The position numbers and the translations under genes were made by a program. Positions 18,969 to 28,700 of a stretch of DNA of 52,434 nt are shown here, in pieces. The first letter of the stretch is position 1, and every line of letters begins with the position of its first letter. Below the pieces are notes generated by a model. That model was given only the letters and a program-made list of their open reading frames with translations, had not been told where the DNA came from and did no database searches. The DNA is taken from assembly GCA_036940085.1 (NCBI GenBank), contig JALLBK010000088.1, positions 1-52,434 of the forward strand, given 5' to 3'. The DNA comes from Discostella pseudostelligera (taxonomy: Eukaryota > Bacillariophyta > Thalassiosirophyceae > Thalassiosirales > Thalassiosiraceae).

Positions 18969-20652
18969 ATGTCATCAAGCCATGAAGTCGGAGAAATCTT
19001 CGGCGACGGCAAGGGTCCCGCCACTGCCCTCCTCCGCTCTCCAACAGTAATCATCGTAGCCGTGGGACTATGGGGGATGAATGTCTACCTCTTTCGTCTC
19101 TTTGGCATAGATTATGCACATGTTCTCACATTGGATTTAATGAAAGAGAAGGAGGCAAATGACAGAAAAGATGAGGGGGATGAAAGCGATAAAGAGAATG
19201 ATGATGGAAATGATAACATGAGTAATACTGGCAATGAATTGGAGAAGCGACATGGCCACTCCAGCCAAAGTCAAAGTCATCATCATCAACAACATCACAG
19301 TCATGACAAATCTAGCATCGCTGTCACTGAATATGCAGTAACATCGGGAAAACTCATTGCCTTCTCGATATCTCTCCTTGTACTTCTTCACCTATCATCA
19401 GTAATGTGGATTGATGTCTATGGCGGGTCGACCATTGGCGCCATATTTGCATTCTACACCGCCGTCGTTATTGGAATAGCATTACCCCTCCCCTCGACTG
19501 CTTGGATACGCACGGCATGTGCCACTGTATCTCATCGAACATTGGAATTACTCAATCCGCGATGCTTTTGTTTCCAATCGGGAGTGCCACGTGCGGTACC
19601 TTTCATTGATGTGTTCTTTGCCGATATTTTATGTTCATTGAGCAAAGTGTTTTTCGATTGGGGAATGTTGTGGCATGTAAGTTCCAATTTGACATACTGA
19701 GATGCTCACGATGAAGTATTTATATTTCTTCCATTATCTTACAGTGCATGCACATTTCATACCGCTATAGTTGGCATGGCACTATCCACAACCCGTTCCC
19801 ATGGAAATAGACACCATTGCAATACCATCAATTGCAGCGAGTTTGCCATATCTGATCCGAGCTAGACAATGCATCATCATGCATTCCATTGGCAGGATAA
19901 AGAATGATCCCAGTCGTTATCTGCATATGCTGAATGCGATTAAATATTCAACATCATTATGGCCATTGATTGTGTCCGCCTATCAAAAGGTGGTCATAAC
20001 CGAGGAGGAGAAGGCAAGGATGGAAACGTTACTCATTGTATTATTTGCAATCAACTCGACCTATTCATTAGCGTGGGATATTATTATGGATTGGGGGATG
20101 ATGCAAAATCCACTGGTCATGGTGCCGGAATCATGTTCTGGTGGTATTGGTGGTGGTAATACTCCATCGAAACCAGTGTCCGAATCATGTGCGCATTCCG
20201 TACTTCGACCGCGACTACGTTTTGGGGCATCTACTTCGGTTGCGATTGTCTTCATTGATACGGTCTTGCGATATTCTTGGATGCTGAGATTTTATGAAAA
20301 AGACTTATTTCCAAATACGGATGTTTATATTTTGTGCACGCAGTTCCTCGAGGCTTTACGGTGAGTTGAATTATCGCTTGGGATGAGCTGTCTTGCATGC
20401 ATTTCCAATGCGTAATTAAATGATCCCCCAAAATATCCGTTCTTAAGCCGATCTTTATGGAACTTACTACGGGTTGAATGGGAAAATATAAAGCAAACAA
20501 GGGGCAAGGAGCCAGATTACGACGTGGAATTGGTAGAGACCGAACCGTTCTTGCCTGTGGAGGCAATGACAATGACCCCACGGAATACATCTGCTGGTTC
20601 GACTGACTCTTCCCGCGGTACATCTAAATCCAGACGCCCGCTGAAATCATGA
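18969..20652 (+). CDS. EXS-domain (ERD1/XPR1/SYG1 family) multi-pass membrane protein
   Basis: Exons 18969-19676, 19771-20360 and 20448-20652 give 500 residues; introns are 94 and 87 nt with GTAAGT and GTGAGT donors. There is no SPX domain, so it resembles the short ERD1 type rather than full XPR1/SYG1. A TM segment near residues 25-45 is followed by an Asp/Glu- and His-rich loop (about 57-120), then hydrophobic helices. EXS hallmarks are V-F-F-A-D-I-L-C-S-L-S-K-V, Y-L-I-R-A-R-Q-C, L-N-A-I-K-Y-S-T-S-L-W-P, S-T-Y-S-L-A-W-D, F-I-D-T-V-L-R-Y-S-W and, spanning the last splice, F-L-E-A-L-R-R-S-L-W-N-L-L-R-V-E-W-E. XPR1 exports phosphate and ERD1 acts in Golgi phosphate recycling and glycosyltransferase retention; the exact role here is inferred. 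The third exon ends in an acidic then Ser/Arg tail. Confidence 0.85.
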
Positions 20653-20697
20653 CGTGACGTCGAAGTTCAAAGGGTGCTGCAGCTGATACTCCTCAAC

Positions 20698-23600
20698 TTA
20701 ATTTAACTTCTGTAGTTTTCCAAGCACAATTTGCGCCGCAGCCCTCAAATTGTCAGCCGTAGTATTACCTCTGTTCGCCATGGCCTTAGATACACTACAC
20801 CATATCTCGCCATGCTTGGGATCGGCGGCAATACATGATTGCAGGACGCTAGCCTGAGATTCTTCCGTACCAGCATCCAACTCAAACGCATACCATTTCG
20901 CCCATGAATCACCCAAATCAGCATCCAACTTCGCAGCTCGTTCAAACCACTTTCGAGCCTTCTCGTGCTTTCGTTCGCTCGCAAACAGGGATGCAACTGC
21001 ACTGATAACATGTGGGTCGTCCGGTCGACGTTTGATGGCTTCTGCACTTTTGGATTTCTGCTCGACACGCGGCGAACAGGAGATATGTTCTGCCAACAAC
21101 AGACCGGATGATGGACACTCCTGTAAAGCACGTGCCATGAGGGACACTGCCAGCTTTTCATTACCCGCTCTACGTTCCAAGCGAATTGCCTCCAACCAGA
21201 GTTCAGGATTTTTTGCATTTTTCAATCGAGCAAGTTCCAATAAACTACGCGCCTTGGTTACCCCAGCATTGGATGATCCTGCACCATATTCTGCCACTCG
21301 TTCTTCTAAATTGCTAGCAAGGCACCATAAAACGACGTTGTCGGGACAGCTCTGTATTCCTCGTTGGTAAAATTTTCGAGCCCGATCAAGGTTATCTCGA
21401 TCCTTGGTCAAATCATCTGAACAAATTTGTCCACCCATCATGTACATCTTTGCAAATGTCGGATATTGTTGCAACCCCTCTTCTAATAACGCCAATGCTT
21501 TATCATACTCTCGACATTGACGCTCCAGCAAAGCCGACTTCATGTATATTCGTGCAGTTGGCGCACGCTCTCTTGCTCGTGTCAATAGCACCCTCGCTCG
21601 TCCAATCTCTCCAGTTTCCCATTCCAACTTTACTGCCGCTAGCCACACTGGTTCGCTGTCAGGATTGGCCTTGAACGCCTCTGTCAAGATACTACGCGAC
21701 TTGTCCACCTCGCCCGCCAGCCATTTCTCCTTGGCACGCACTAGCCAGAATATTTCTGTACGAGGCAAGCGTTCGCTAGCGGCAGCCAACACCTCATCCA
21801 ACGACGATGCTGAACCATGTTTTCTCTCTAGCTCCACCGCCTGAAGCCACAAACTGCGTTTCGTTGGGAATGTGGCTAAACTATGTGCTAGCATGGCACG
21901 TGCGGTAGCAACTGCATTCCTGGACAATGCTGCATTAGCATCATCGGCCCACGTACGTTGTCGATCTTCATCGTCTACACCCCGACCCAAAGTGCATTTG
22001 ACAATCGCAGCACTAGTCAAAGGTGCACCTGCGAATTCGGCAGCCTCCGCCTCCTTCAACCATTGTGCACGTGATACAATGGCATCGTGCTTGTCTAAGC
22101 TGCGCACGGCCTTATCAATGATCCGATCTACCATGTCGCCGTGATTTTGTGATTCTTCCAACTTTGCAGCCGCGATCCATACGGCACGTTCGGTGGGCAA
22201 GTGTTTCCTCGCCTGGTTTAGGACCTTGCGCGAATTTTCGTAGGTCTCAAGCCGTGCCAGGGCAAGCCACATCTCCACCGAGTGTGGTACCTTCTCCACG
22301 GCCACAGCAAGCAGTAAGCGTGCATCGTCGGCATCTTCCAATTCGATAGCCGCCTTCCACAATGTAACCGAGGTAGGATTCGCCTCCAGTGCCAATCGTA
22401 ATACTGCCTTCTTCGCATGATCGTGATTTTCAAGGTCTGCCGCACGCAAAAACACTTTCACCGAAGTTGGCAATCGCCGTGCCGCCGCAGCCAAAATAGT
22501 CTTGGCTTGGTCCACCTGATGCAGCCGAGCGGCCTCTAACCAAACATCTTCATTATCCGGACAAATTTCACACCCCTCCATGATTAGTTTTCGTGCCTGT
22601 GCCGTCTTCCCCGCTGCCTCCTCGACACGTGCCGAGGCAATCCAACCTGGTCCATGTTTTGGATTCGTATCCCGCACCGATTTCAGCAATAGTCGTGCCT
22701 TATTGATATCTCCCACCTCGGCCGCCGAGGCAATTTTTGTATTGGATAGACTTGTTAAATATCCCTTTGGATCCACGACAGTTTGTCCACTCACTGAATC
22801 TGACATTTTATCTAGTGACATGGTCATGACCGTGGAACGTGCCTCTGCCAAACCGGATAGATTCGTTCGATATCCCCCCGTTAACGAAGAGGAAGATGTC
22901 ATCGTACCGTCGATAACTTGCATGGTACCCGACATGGCATATTGTCCTCCACTTGCCGTGGCATCAGAATTCAGTTTACTCCTCGATTCGAGGAGTGAGT
23001 CTGTTAATGGTGTGAAGACATCTTCTCGTCGCTTCTGTTTGTGTCGTAAACTGTAATCGCCGACATCGGGAATTGCTGCCCACTCATCCTCGGTAACACT
23101 TGCCAACTTTGACTTTAACTCTCGAAATTGATCACCAATGGCAGAGGAAGATATTCCACCGCCAATGCTTGAATTGCTAGTATTATTGTTACCATTGTCA
23201 TTCTGCTTCCGTCGTTTGGAACTCATACGTTCATCAATAGCTTCGTAGATGCGATCGGCCTCATCGTCATCATCATCGAATTGTTCATTGGTGCCACTAA
23301 ACAACGAATTTTCCATGGATGGATTGCCATTATCACCACCAGCACCACCACCTCCTCCTCCTCCGTCATAACCCACGGGTCCACCAACTCCACCACCACC
23401 AACATCGGCACCGGCGCCATAGGTGGAGGCACCGCGACCTGCCCCCGCGACATATCCCACTGGTGCTTGTCCAAATTGCGACTGTTGCTGTTGCTGTTGA
23501 GCCCGCTGCATCTTTTGCATAGCAAGCTTGGCCGCTCGTAATTCTGCAGCACGACTACCCCCCGTCGCTCCTCCTCCTCCACCCGACGATGCCAATGTGG

Positions 23601-23784
23601 ACGATGCTCCCAAGGGATCATCATCATCGGCACCAGCACCTCCCCCGCCGCCGACGGGGCCAGTGGCCGGCCCCACATCACTACGGGTAACAAAACCTGC
23701 AGCACCGCGACCTAATCCGGGAACGTAGCCCTTGGGGGCTTGGGAGATGTTGGAACGGGAGCCTCCTGGTCGGTAGGATGACAT
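20698..23784 (-). CDS. PRPF6: Pre-mRNA-processing factor 6 (PRP6/STA1-like)
   Basis: Uninterrupted 1028-residue frame. PRPF6 bridges U5 and U4/U6 snRNPs in the tri-snRNP. The PRP1 N-terminal region is visible: A-P-K-G-Y-V-P-G-L-G-R-G-A (near residue 16), a second A-P-V-G-Y-V-A-G-A-G-R-G-A, and D-E-W-A-A-I-P-D-V-G-D-Y-S-L-R-H-K. The remainder is a long array of half-a-TPR (HAT) repeats with recurrent W-L-A-A/W-x-x-A and A-R-x-L-L phrases (N-P-K-H-G-P-G-W-I-A-S-A-R-V-E-E, then P-D-N-E-D-V-W-L-E-A-A-R-L), typical of this protein. Gly-rich low-complexity inserts separate the N-terminal motifs. Length is close to the human protein (941) plus these inserts. Its 3' end is 45 bp from that of the convergent EXS gene. 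Confidence 0.96.
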   Translation of the reverse strand: MSSYRPGGSRSNISQAPKGYVPGLGRGAAGFVTRSDVGPATGPVGGGGGAGADDDDPLGASSTLASSGGGGGATGGSRAAELRAAKLAMQKMQRAQQQQQQSQFGQAPVGYVAGAGRGASTYGAGADVGGGGVGGPVGYDGGGGGGGAGGDNGNPSMENSLFSGTNEQFDDDDDEADRIYEAIDERMSSKRRKQNDNGNNNTSNSSIGGGISSSAIGDQFRELKSKLASVTEDEWAAIPDVGDYSLRHKQKRREDVFTPLTDSLLESRSKLNSDATASGGQYAMSGTMQVIDGTMTSSSSLTGGYRTNLSGLAEARSTVMTMSLDKMSDSVSGQTVVDPKGYLTSLSNTKIASAAEVGDINKARLLLKSVRDTNPKHGPGWIASARVEEAAGKTAQARKLIMEGCEICPDNEDVWLEAARLHQVDQAKTILAAAARRLPTSVKVFLRAADLENHDHAKKAVLRLALEANPTSVTLWKAAIELEDADDARLLLAVAVEKVPHSVEMWLALARLETYENSRKVLNQARKHLPTERAVWIAAAKLEESQNHGDMVDRIIDKAVRSLDKHDAIVSRAQWLKEAEAAEFAGAPLTSAAIVKCTLGRGVDDEDRQRTWADDANAALSRNAVATARAMLAHSLATFPTKRSLWLQAVELERKHGSASSLDEVLAAASERLPRTEIFWLVRAKEKWLAGEVDKSRSILTEAFKANPDSEPVWLAAVKLEWETGEIGRARVLLTRARERAPTARIYMKSALLERQCREYDKALALLEEGLQQYPTFAKMYMMGGQICSDDLTKDRDNLDRARKFYQRGIQSCPDNVVLWCLASNLEERVAEYGAGSSNAGVTKARSLLELARLKNAKNPELWLEAIRLERRAGNEKLAVSLMARALQECPSSGLLLAEHISCSPRVEQKSKSAEAIKRRPDDPHVISAVASLFASERKHEKARKWFERAAKLDADLGDSWAKWYAFELDAGTEESQASVLQSCIAADPKHGEIWCSVSKAMANRGNTTADNLRAAAQIVLGKLQKLN

Positions 23785-24289
23785 ATTATAGATGATAGTA
23801 TTATGGTCGCCGCGCCAATAGGAAGGGTTGGTATTGATGATCGACGATCGACGATCGACGATATCAGCGTATGGTAGAACCTACTCTAATAATGTTTAAT
23901 GTTGTGGATGACGATGGAGTCAGCAAGATGAAATTCAGCAACGCCTGTTCGTCGAAACGCCACTCCTCGTAAGTGCACCATGGTACCAAGATGAAAATAG
24001 TCTCAAAACTACATACAGCTCTGGGTACAAAAAAATCAAAATTAGTGAAGACATACGATTTGGCGGGAGAGGCATAACCTCACATCATATTCATTCAGTC
24101 ACCGTAAACGTAATCCAAACACCCAACCCCAAACCCCCAACCCCCAACCCCAAAACACGATTGCGACGATGCGCCCGAGGGGCCATGACGTTGATAATAT
24201 GGTTGCTAATAACGACAAACATGCCTACAAAATTATTAAGTATGGCGTCAACAATATTTTAGCTTCATGAAGAGGAAAGCGACATAAAA
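23785..24289. promoter_or_regulatory. Divergent intergenic region with C/G tract and E2F-like site
   Basis: It separates PRPF6 (-) from the deaminase gene (+). GATCGAC occurs three times in tandem near 23840-23862. TTTGGCGGGAGAGG lies at 24059-24072 without a partner CACGTG at the 13-bp position. Five C-runs (3, 4, 5, 5 and 4 C) at 24122-24151 give a G-quadruplex-capable minus strand. Confidence 0.55.
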
Positions 24290-25603
24290 ATGCACACATA
24301 TTGTTCCATGGCCGTGGCTGCGATGACTCTCATCTCACTCATGACCACATCATCATTGGCGCTCAGTCCGTGTTATCAGCTCAATCCAATTATATTAGGA
24401 GTACTATCATCATCGTCACATGTTAGAAGAAAAAGAGTGGAGACATTTACATCATCAACACTACATTTAGCGAAAATGAGAAAGTTCAATTACCCAGTAA
24501 TGCCATCACCATCACCATCACCATCATCGTCGATATTCAGCATTGCGTCATTTACAACATCCTCAACTACTCCTACCAATTCAAATTTATCATCATCTCA
24601 TCATCACCATCATCATGTACATATTGTCAAAATTCTTAAGCGGAATGTGTACCCCACTGTGATTCTGCCAATAGATGACAACGAATTCGATATAATCAAC
24701 GGCAATACTCATCCCATCAACGATGACGCAACAAAAAGAACAACAATAAGTACTACTACAAGTACACACGATATTGATCATTACTTCATGGGGTTGGCAT
24801 TGCAACAGGCCCGACATGCGTGGAGGAAAGGGGAGGTACCAATTGGAGCAATCATTGTTACTGAGCGAGCTGAAGTCGATGACGAGGATGATTTGCAGAG
24901 ATTAGTAAGCAAAACATCACCTACACCATCATCCTCATCATCTAATACTGCAACCTTCCAACCAAGACGAACATATCAAATCCTTGCCATGGGGCACAAT
25001 CTAGTAGAAACCACCATGGATGCATCGGCACATGCCGAACTAGTAGCCTTACGACAGGGTGCGAAAACCAGACGCAATTGGCGCTATCCACCCTCTACCA
25101 CCCTGTACTCAACCCTAGAACCCTGTCCAATCTGTTTGTCATCTATACAAGCTTTTCGGATTGATCATATTGTGTATGGTGCACTCGATCATCGATTGGG
25201 GGCAATATCCAGTCATATGGAGTTGTTGAAGGTGGCCAAACATCCGTATCATGAAGTGAAGTCGACACGGGGTGGTGTACGAGAAGCAGAGTGTGGAGAG
25301 ATTGTGAAACAGTTCTTTCGTGAACGACGGCGTATGAATAAGGAGCAAAAGAGGAGTGATCGTGATGTTGAGGCGGATAAGGACGAGGCACAACAACAAT
25401 TGTTGAAACTATCACGTCAGACAAGGAGACCGCCGCGGAAGAATGATATCAAGAAGAAAGAACCGTTCGTGAAGCAACATACGAGAATAGAAAGGGGTGG
25501 GGACGAAAGGGGTGATGGCAAGGAACAACAACCATTGTTGAAAGTGTCTCGTCGCAAAAGGAACCCGTTGTGGAACTACATCAAACGAATGGTTTATTCA
25601 TAG
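24290..25603 (+). CDS. TadA-type tRNA adenosine deaminase (CMP/dCMP deaminase fold)
   Basis: Single-exon 437-residue frame. The first ~35 residues are a signal-peptide-like hydrophobic stretch (A-V-A-A-M-T-L-I-S-L-M), followed by Ser/Thr/His-rich low complexity to about residue 160; organelle, possibly plastid, targeting is inferred. The deaminase domain starts at H-Y-F-M-G-L-A-L-Q-Q-A-R and has E-V-P-I-G-A-I-I-V, the zinc motif H-A-E (His248) and P-C-P-I-C about 30 residues later, as in TadA, which converts A34 to inosine in tRNA. An insert of ~35 residues separates the first two strands. G-A-I-S-S-H-M-E-L-L resembles TadA G-A-x-G-S-x-x-x-L-L. The last ~90 residues are strongly basic and not family-typical; they might bind RNA. 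Confidence 0.82.
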   Translation: MHTYCSMAVAAMTLISLMTTSSLALSPCYQLNPIILGVLSSSSHVRRKRVETFTSSTLHLAKMRKFNYPVMPSPSPSPSSSIFSIASFTTSSTTPTNSNLSSSHHHHHHVHIVKILKRNVYPTVILPIDDNEFDIINGNTHPINDDATKRTTISTTTSTHDIDHYFMGLALQQARHAWRKGEVPIGAIIVTERAEVDDEDDLQRLVSKTSPTPSSSSSNTATFQPRRTYQILAMGHNLVETTMDASAHAELVALRQGAKTRRNWRYPPSTTLYSTLEPCPICLSSIQAFRIDHIVYGALDHRLGAISSHMELLKVAKHPYHEVKSTRGGVREAECGEIVKQFFRERRRMNKEQKRSDRDVEADKDEAQQQLLKLSRQTRRPPRKNDIKKKEPFVKQHTRIERGGDERGDGKEQQPLLKVSRRKRNPLWNYIKRMVYS

Positions 25604-25762
25604 TCTTGAGGTTGTTAAGGAACTGCTGCGCCGCCGCCGACAAGAATGACGACAATATTTTGCATTATGATAACATTGAATTTCGTAGAGGAGATAATCA
25701 TTTTTATTGCTCACACTAATCTATTGCCGGAGTTTGGAAAAGCATGAATAAGAACAAGTGAA

Positions 25763-28700
25763 TTATGTGATGCAACTTGATAAAGCTTCGAGCCAGCGAT
25801 CGATTTTCCAAAGGGCAACTGCTGCTGTGGATGCAATCGGAATCGCTTCGTATGTTCCACCATCCGTTTCAATTGCCGAATCTTTCGGATTGATCCTAAT
25901 CAAGCACACCGATCCTGCAGTTGCAGCATTACTCTCGCATGTCGCTACTTTCTTGGCACAATCGAAGAGTACTTCTTCCGACTCTTGTCGTACAGCTGGG
26001 ACATTTACTCCACAACCCATTTCCAAAATCACCAGATTTGCGCCATGATGAGCAACCTCGTCTTCCACAAGCCCTTCCCATGTTTGATATCTTTCCCTTT
26101 GGATGTCGATCGACCCTAATACATTTTCGTCAGTGTCATGAAACATTAGCACGTTTGGTCGCATTGGCTGTCGGCAGTGACGGCACAAGAGGGTTGTCTT
26201 TGATCTGTTTACGTCGCATAGCAGGTCGAGTTTCATTTCCACAGTGGTACTCTTGCAGGAATCAGGAGATTTCACCGCCTTTTGATTCCACTGATCCCAT
26301 AAACTTCCAAGCCTAGGCTTTCCGTTTGCATATCCAATATCACACGCACATCTGAATTCGAGCGCTGATCCATGTATTTCACACAACGACTTGGAGAAAC
26401 TGCTGAAGAGACGGAAATGACCATCGACGTTGGATGAATATACCCACCATGGCACTGAACTTAGGTTGCCTGAGCCGTCACGATCGCATTTTGATCTATG
26501 TAAATGTCGTAACCGACCACCTTCGCACCACTGATCCAGTATCTCGTAACCCATGTGTGGTTTTGTCTCCAAGTACGACCTGGTGAAATCCAACCAAAAT
26601 TGCTGAAATCGATCAGGATCATCAATCAATTTCGATGGATTGCACATGTCACGGTACTCCAATGGTGCACACTCATACGTCTGCAAGCCTGAATCCGAAC
26701 TGAAGCCAGCGCCAGTTGTGATTAATAGGTAGTTTGCGTCACGCAATTTGCATGTGGCACGAAGAATATTGCGGTTGAAGGATTGTACTTCAACTCCTTC
26801 ACCTCCAACAGCAATTACTTCATGAACTGATCCATCCTCCTGATCACAGCAGACGTAATCGATGCAGCTTCCGTCAGTACCGAGGGGAGACGACGACACG
26901 TATTTAACGGAAATCTCATCAAGACTGATATTTAGTTGCCACAAAGTGAGTTGTCTATCATGTCCAGTTGTGTAAATGCGGTCGAATGTAGAACAATCCA
27001 TGACGAGTTGTACTGCTTTTAGGGCGGATGCACTTGCGCATTCTGTAACGAGTAAAAGTTGTGATGTTAGCATGAGAGGTGCATCGGGTTCCTGCGACGA
27101 GTCTGAGAACCGAAACACGCATGTTGACAATGACTGATCGTCTCCAATTGTGCATACCACGACACTAGATCCATCTGGGCTGGGAGTGTCTACAACCGCT
27201 GCACTGATGTCGTTGACCCCGGTCTGATGCGCCCTATATGAAAATATCGGAGTTGTTGGAAGGACCACACGGACCTCTTTATCCCCTGCATCAGCATCAA
27301 CTATGCCAATGCTACCGGGAAATACCCAGATGGTAACTTCGCCACCAGTTGTACCAACAATTGCCAGCACTTTTCCAGATAATCGTAGAAGCTCAAGGCA
27401 CAGCACGGGTCTGCCGTTACCTAGGAGAATGGTCCCAATAACAGTTCGCCTTGGCAAGGCACACTCTGATATTACACACACGTGCAGATTTCCATCAGAA
27501 TCTCCAGAGACTACCAGATGACATTGCTTCTCATGCGGAAATAAAGGTGTGGCTCTAACAGCATTCATTCTGTGGTCAATGGTTGCTTTGGCTAATGTTC
27601 GGTAGGAGCACAAGAACGAAACATTTCCTGTCATTTGGCGACCTGAGAATGGAGACGTATCAAGTAAATAGAACTTCATGCTCAGCTTGCCCCCGCACGT
27701 GACCAAAAGGTCCAAACAAGAGCCTCTGTGGCGACTTGAACACACTCCCCTGACACAACTCTCATGAGGTGGAAGATCTGCTATCGACACGAGATTGGTC
27801 CCATCGAACTTGCTCAATGTGACAGTGCAGTCATTACTCCCTGTCAGCAGGATATCACCGATCCAGCACATGTCATTTATATCTGCATGGAGAGGAGAGC
27901 CAACACTGTAAGAAGAATAAGCCGAGTCCGCATCACCATTTGTGTCCGAATTTGCTGACGCGCTCAAGAATGAGTGCGATGAGTGAAATTCAATCGAGTT
28001 GAATCCGTTTTTCCAGCCTACCAGGATTGCCATCCCAAATAAGTTTGGATATCTGATGCTTGCTGTGCTATTGGGGAACCTAAAGAACAAGTCTTGCCGC
28101 CTTTGCCGCCCACCAGTGTCTACACGAAGAAATTCATATCCATGAACTGCGTCCAACATGACAAAGTCGTTTCCATAAAACCCACCGATGATCACTCGAT
28201 CACTGCCGTCTGGATCCGGCACATTCCAAATATACCGTAAGCCTGACGCATTGGGAACGGGAATTGATGTAAGCTTCTGCAGTCGATCAGTCGATTTTTC
28301 CCTTCGAAATTGATGCATACATCCGTCATTCCCTACTGAAATGATCACACCCGTCGATTCGAGAATTGTTATTCCGGTGACATGTTCTTTTCCGTGAACC
28401 GTGGCGAGCACGCAATCTGGTTTCAGCTCATTGATCTTGACAAGATGATGTTCGTTGTATTTGTTCAAGTCAAAGTATGCCACGTTGCCTCGACTGTCAC
28501 CAATATACATCGCCTTATCACGACGATTGTATGCGAATGAAAGCGGAATGCCAGAGGTCCCCATCGTCAAAATATGAATTGGTGTGGGCGATCGATCAAA
28601 GTTGAACCAAATGACTGAGCCCCTCGCATAAAATACGAGCAGGCTGTTATCATCAATGAACGAGATAGCTTGGACTGGGCGATAAGATGGTGCATGAAAA

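Noticed and set aside
24122..24151. C-rich tract as an internal telomere repeat
   Set aside because: The runs are irregular and do not follow CCCTAA or CCCTAAA units.
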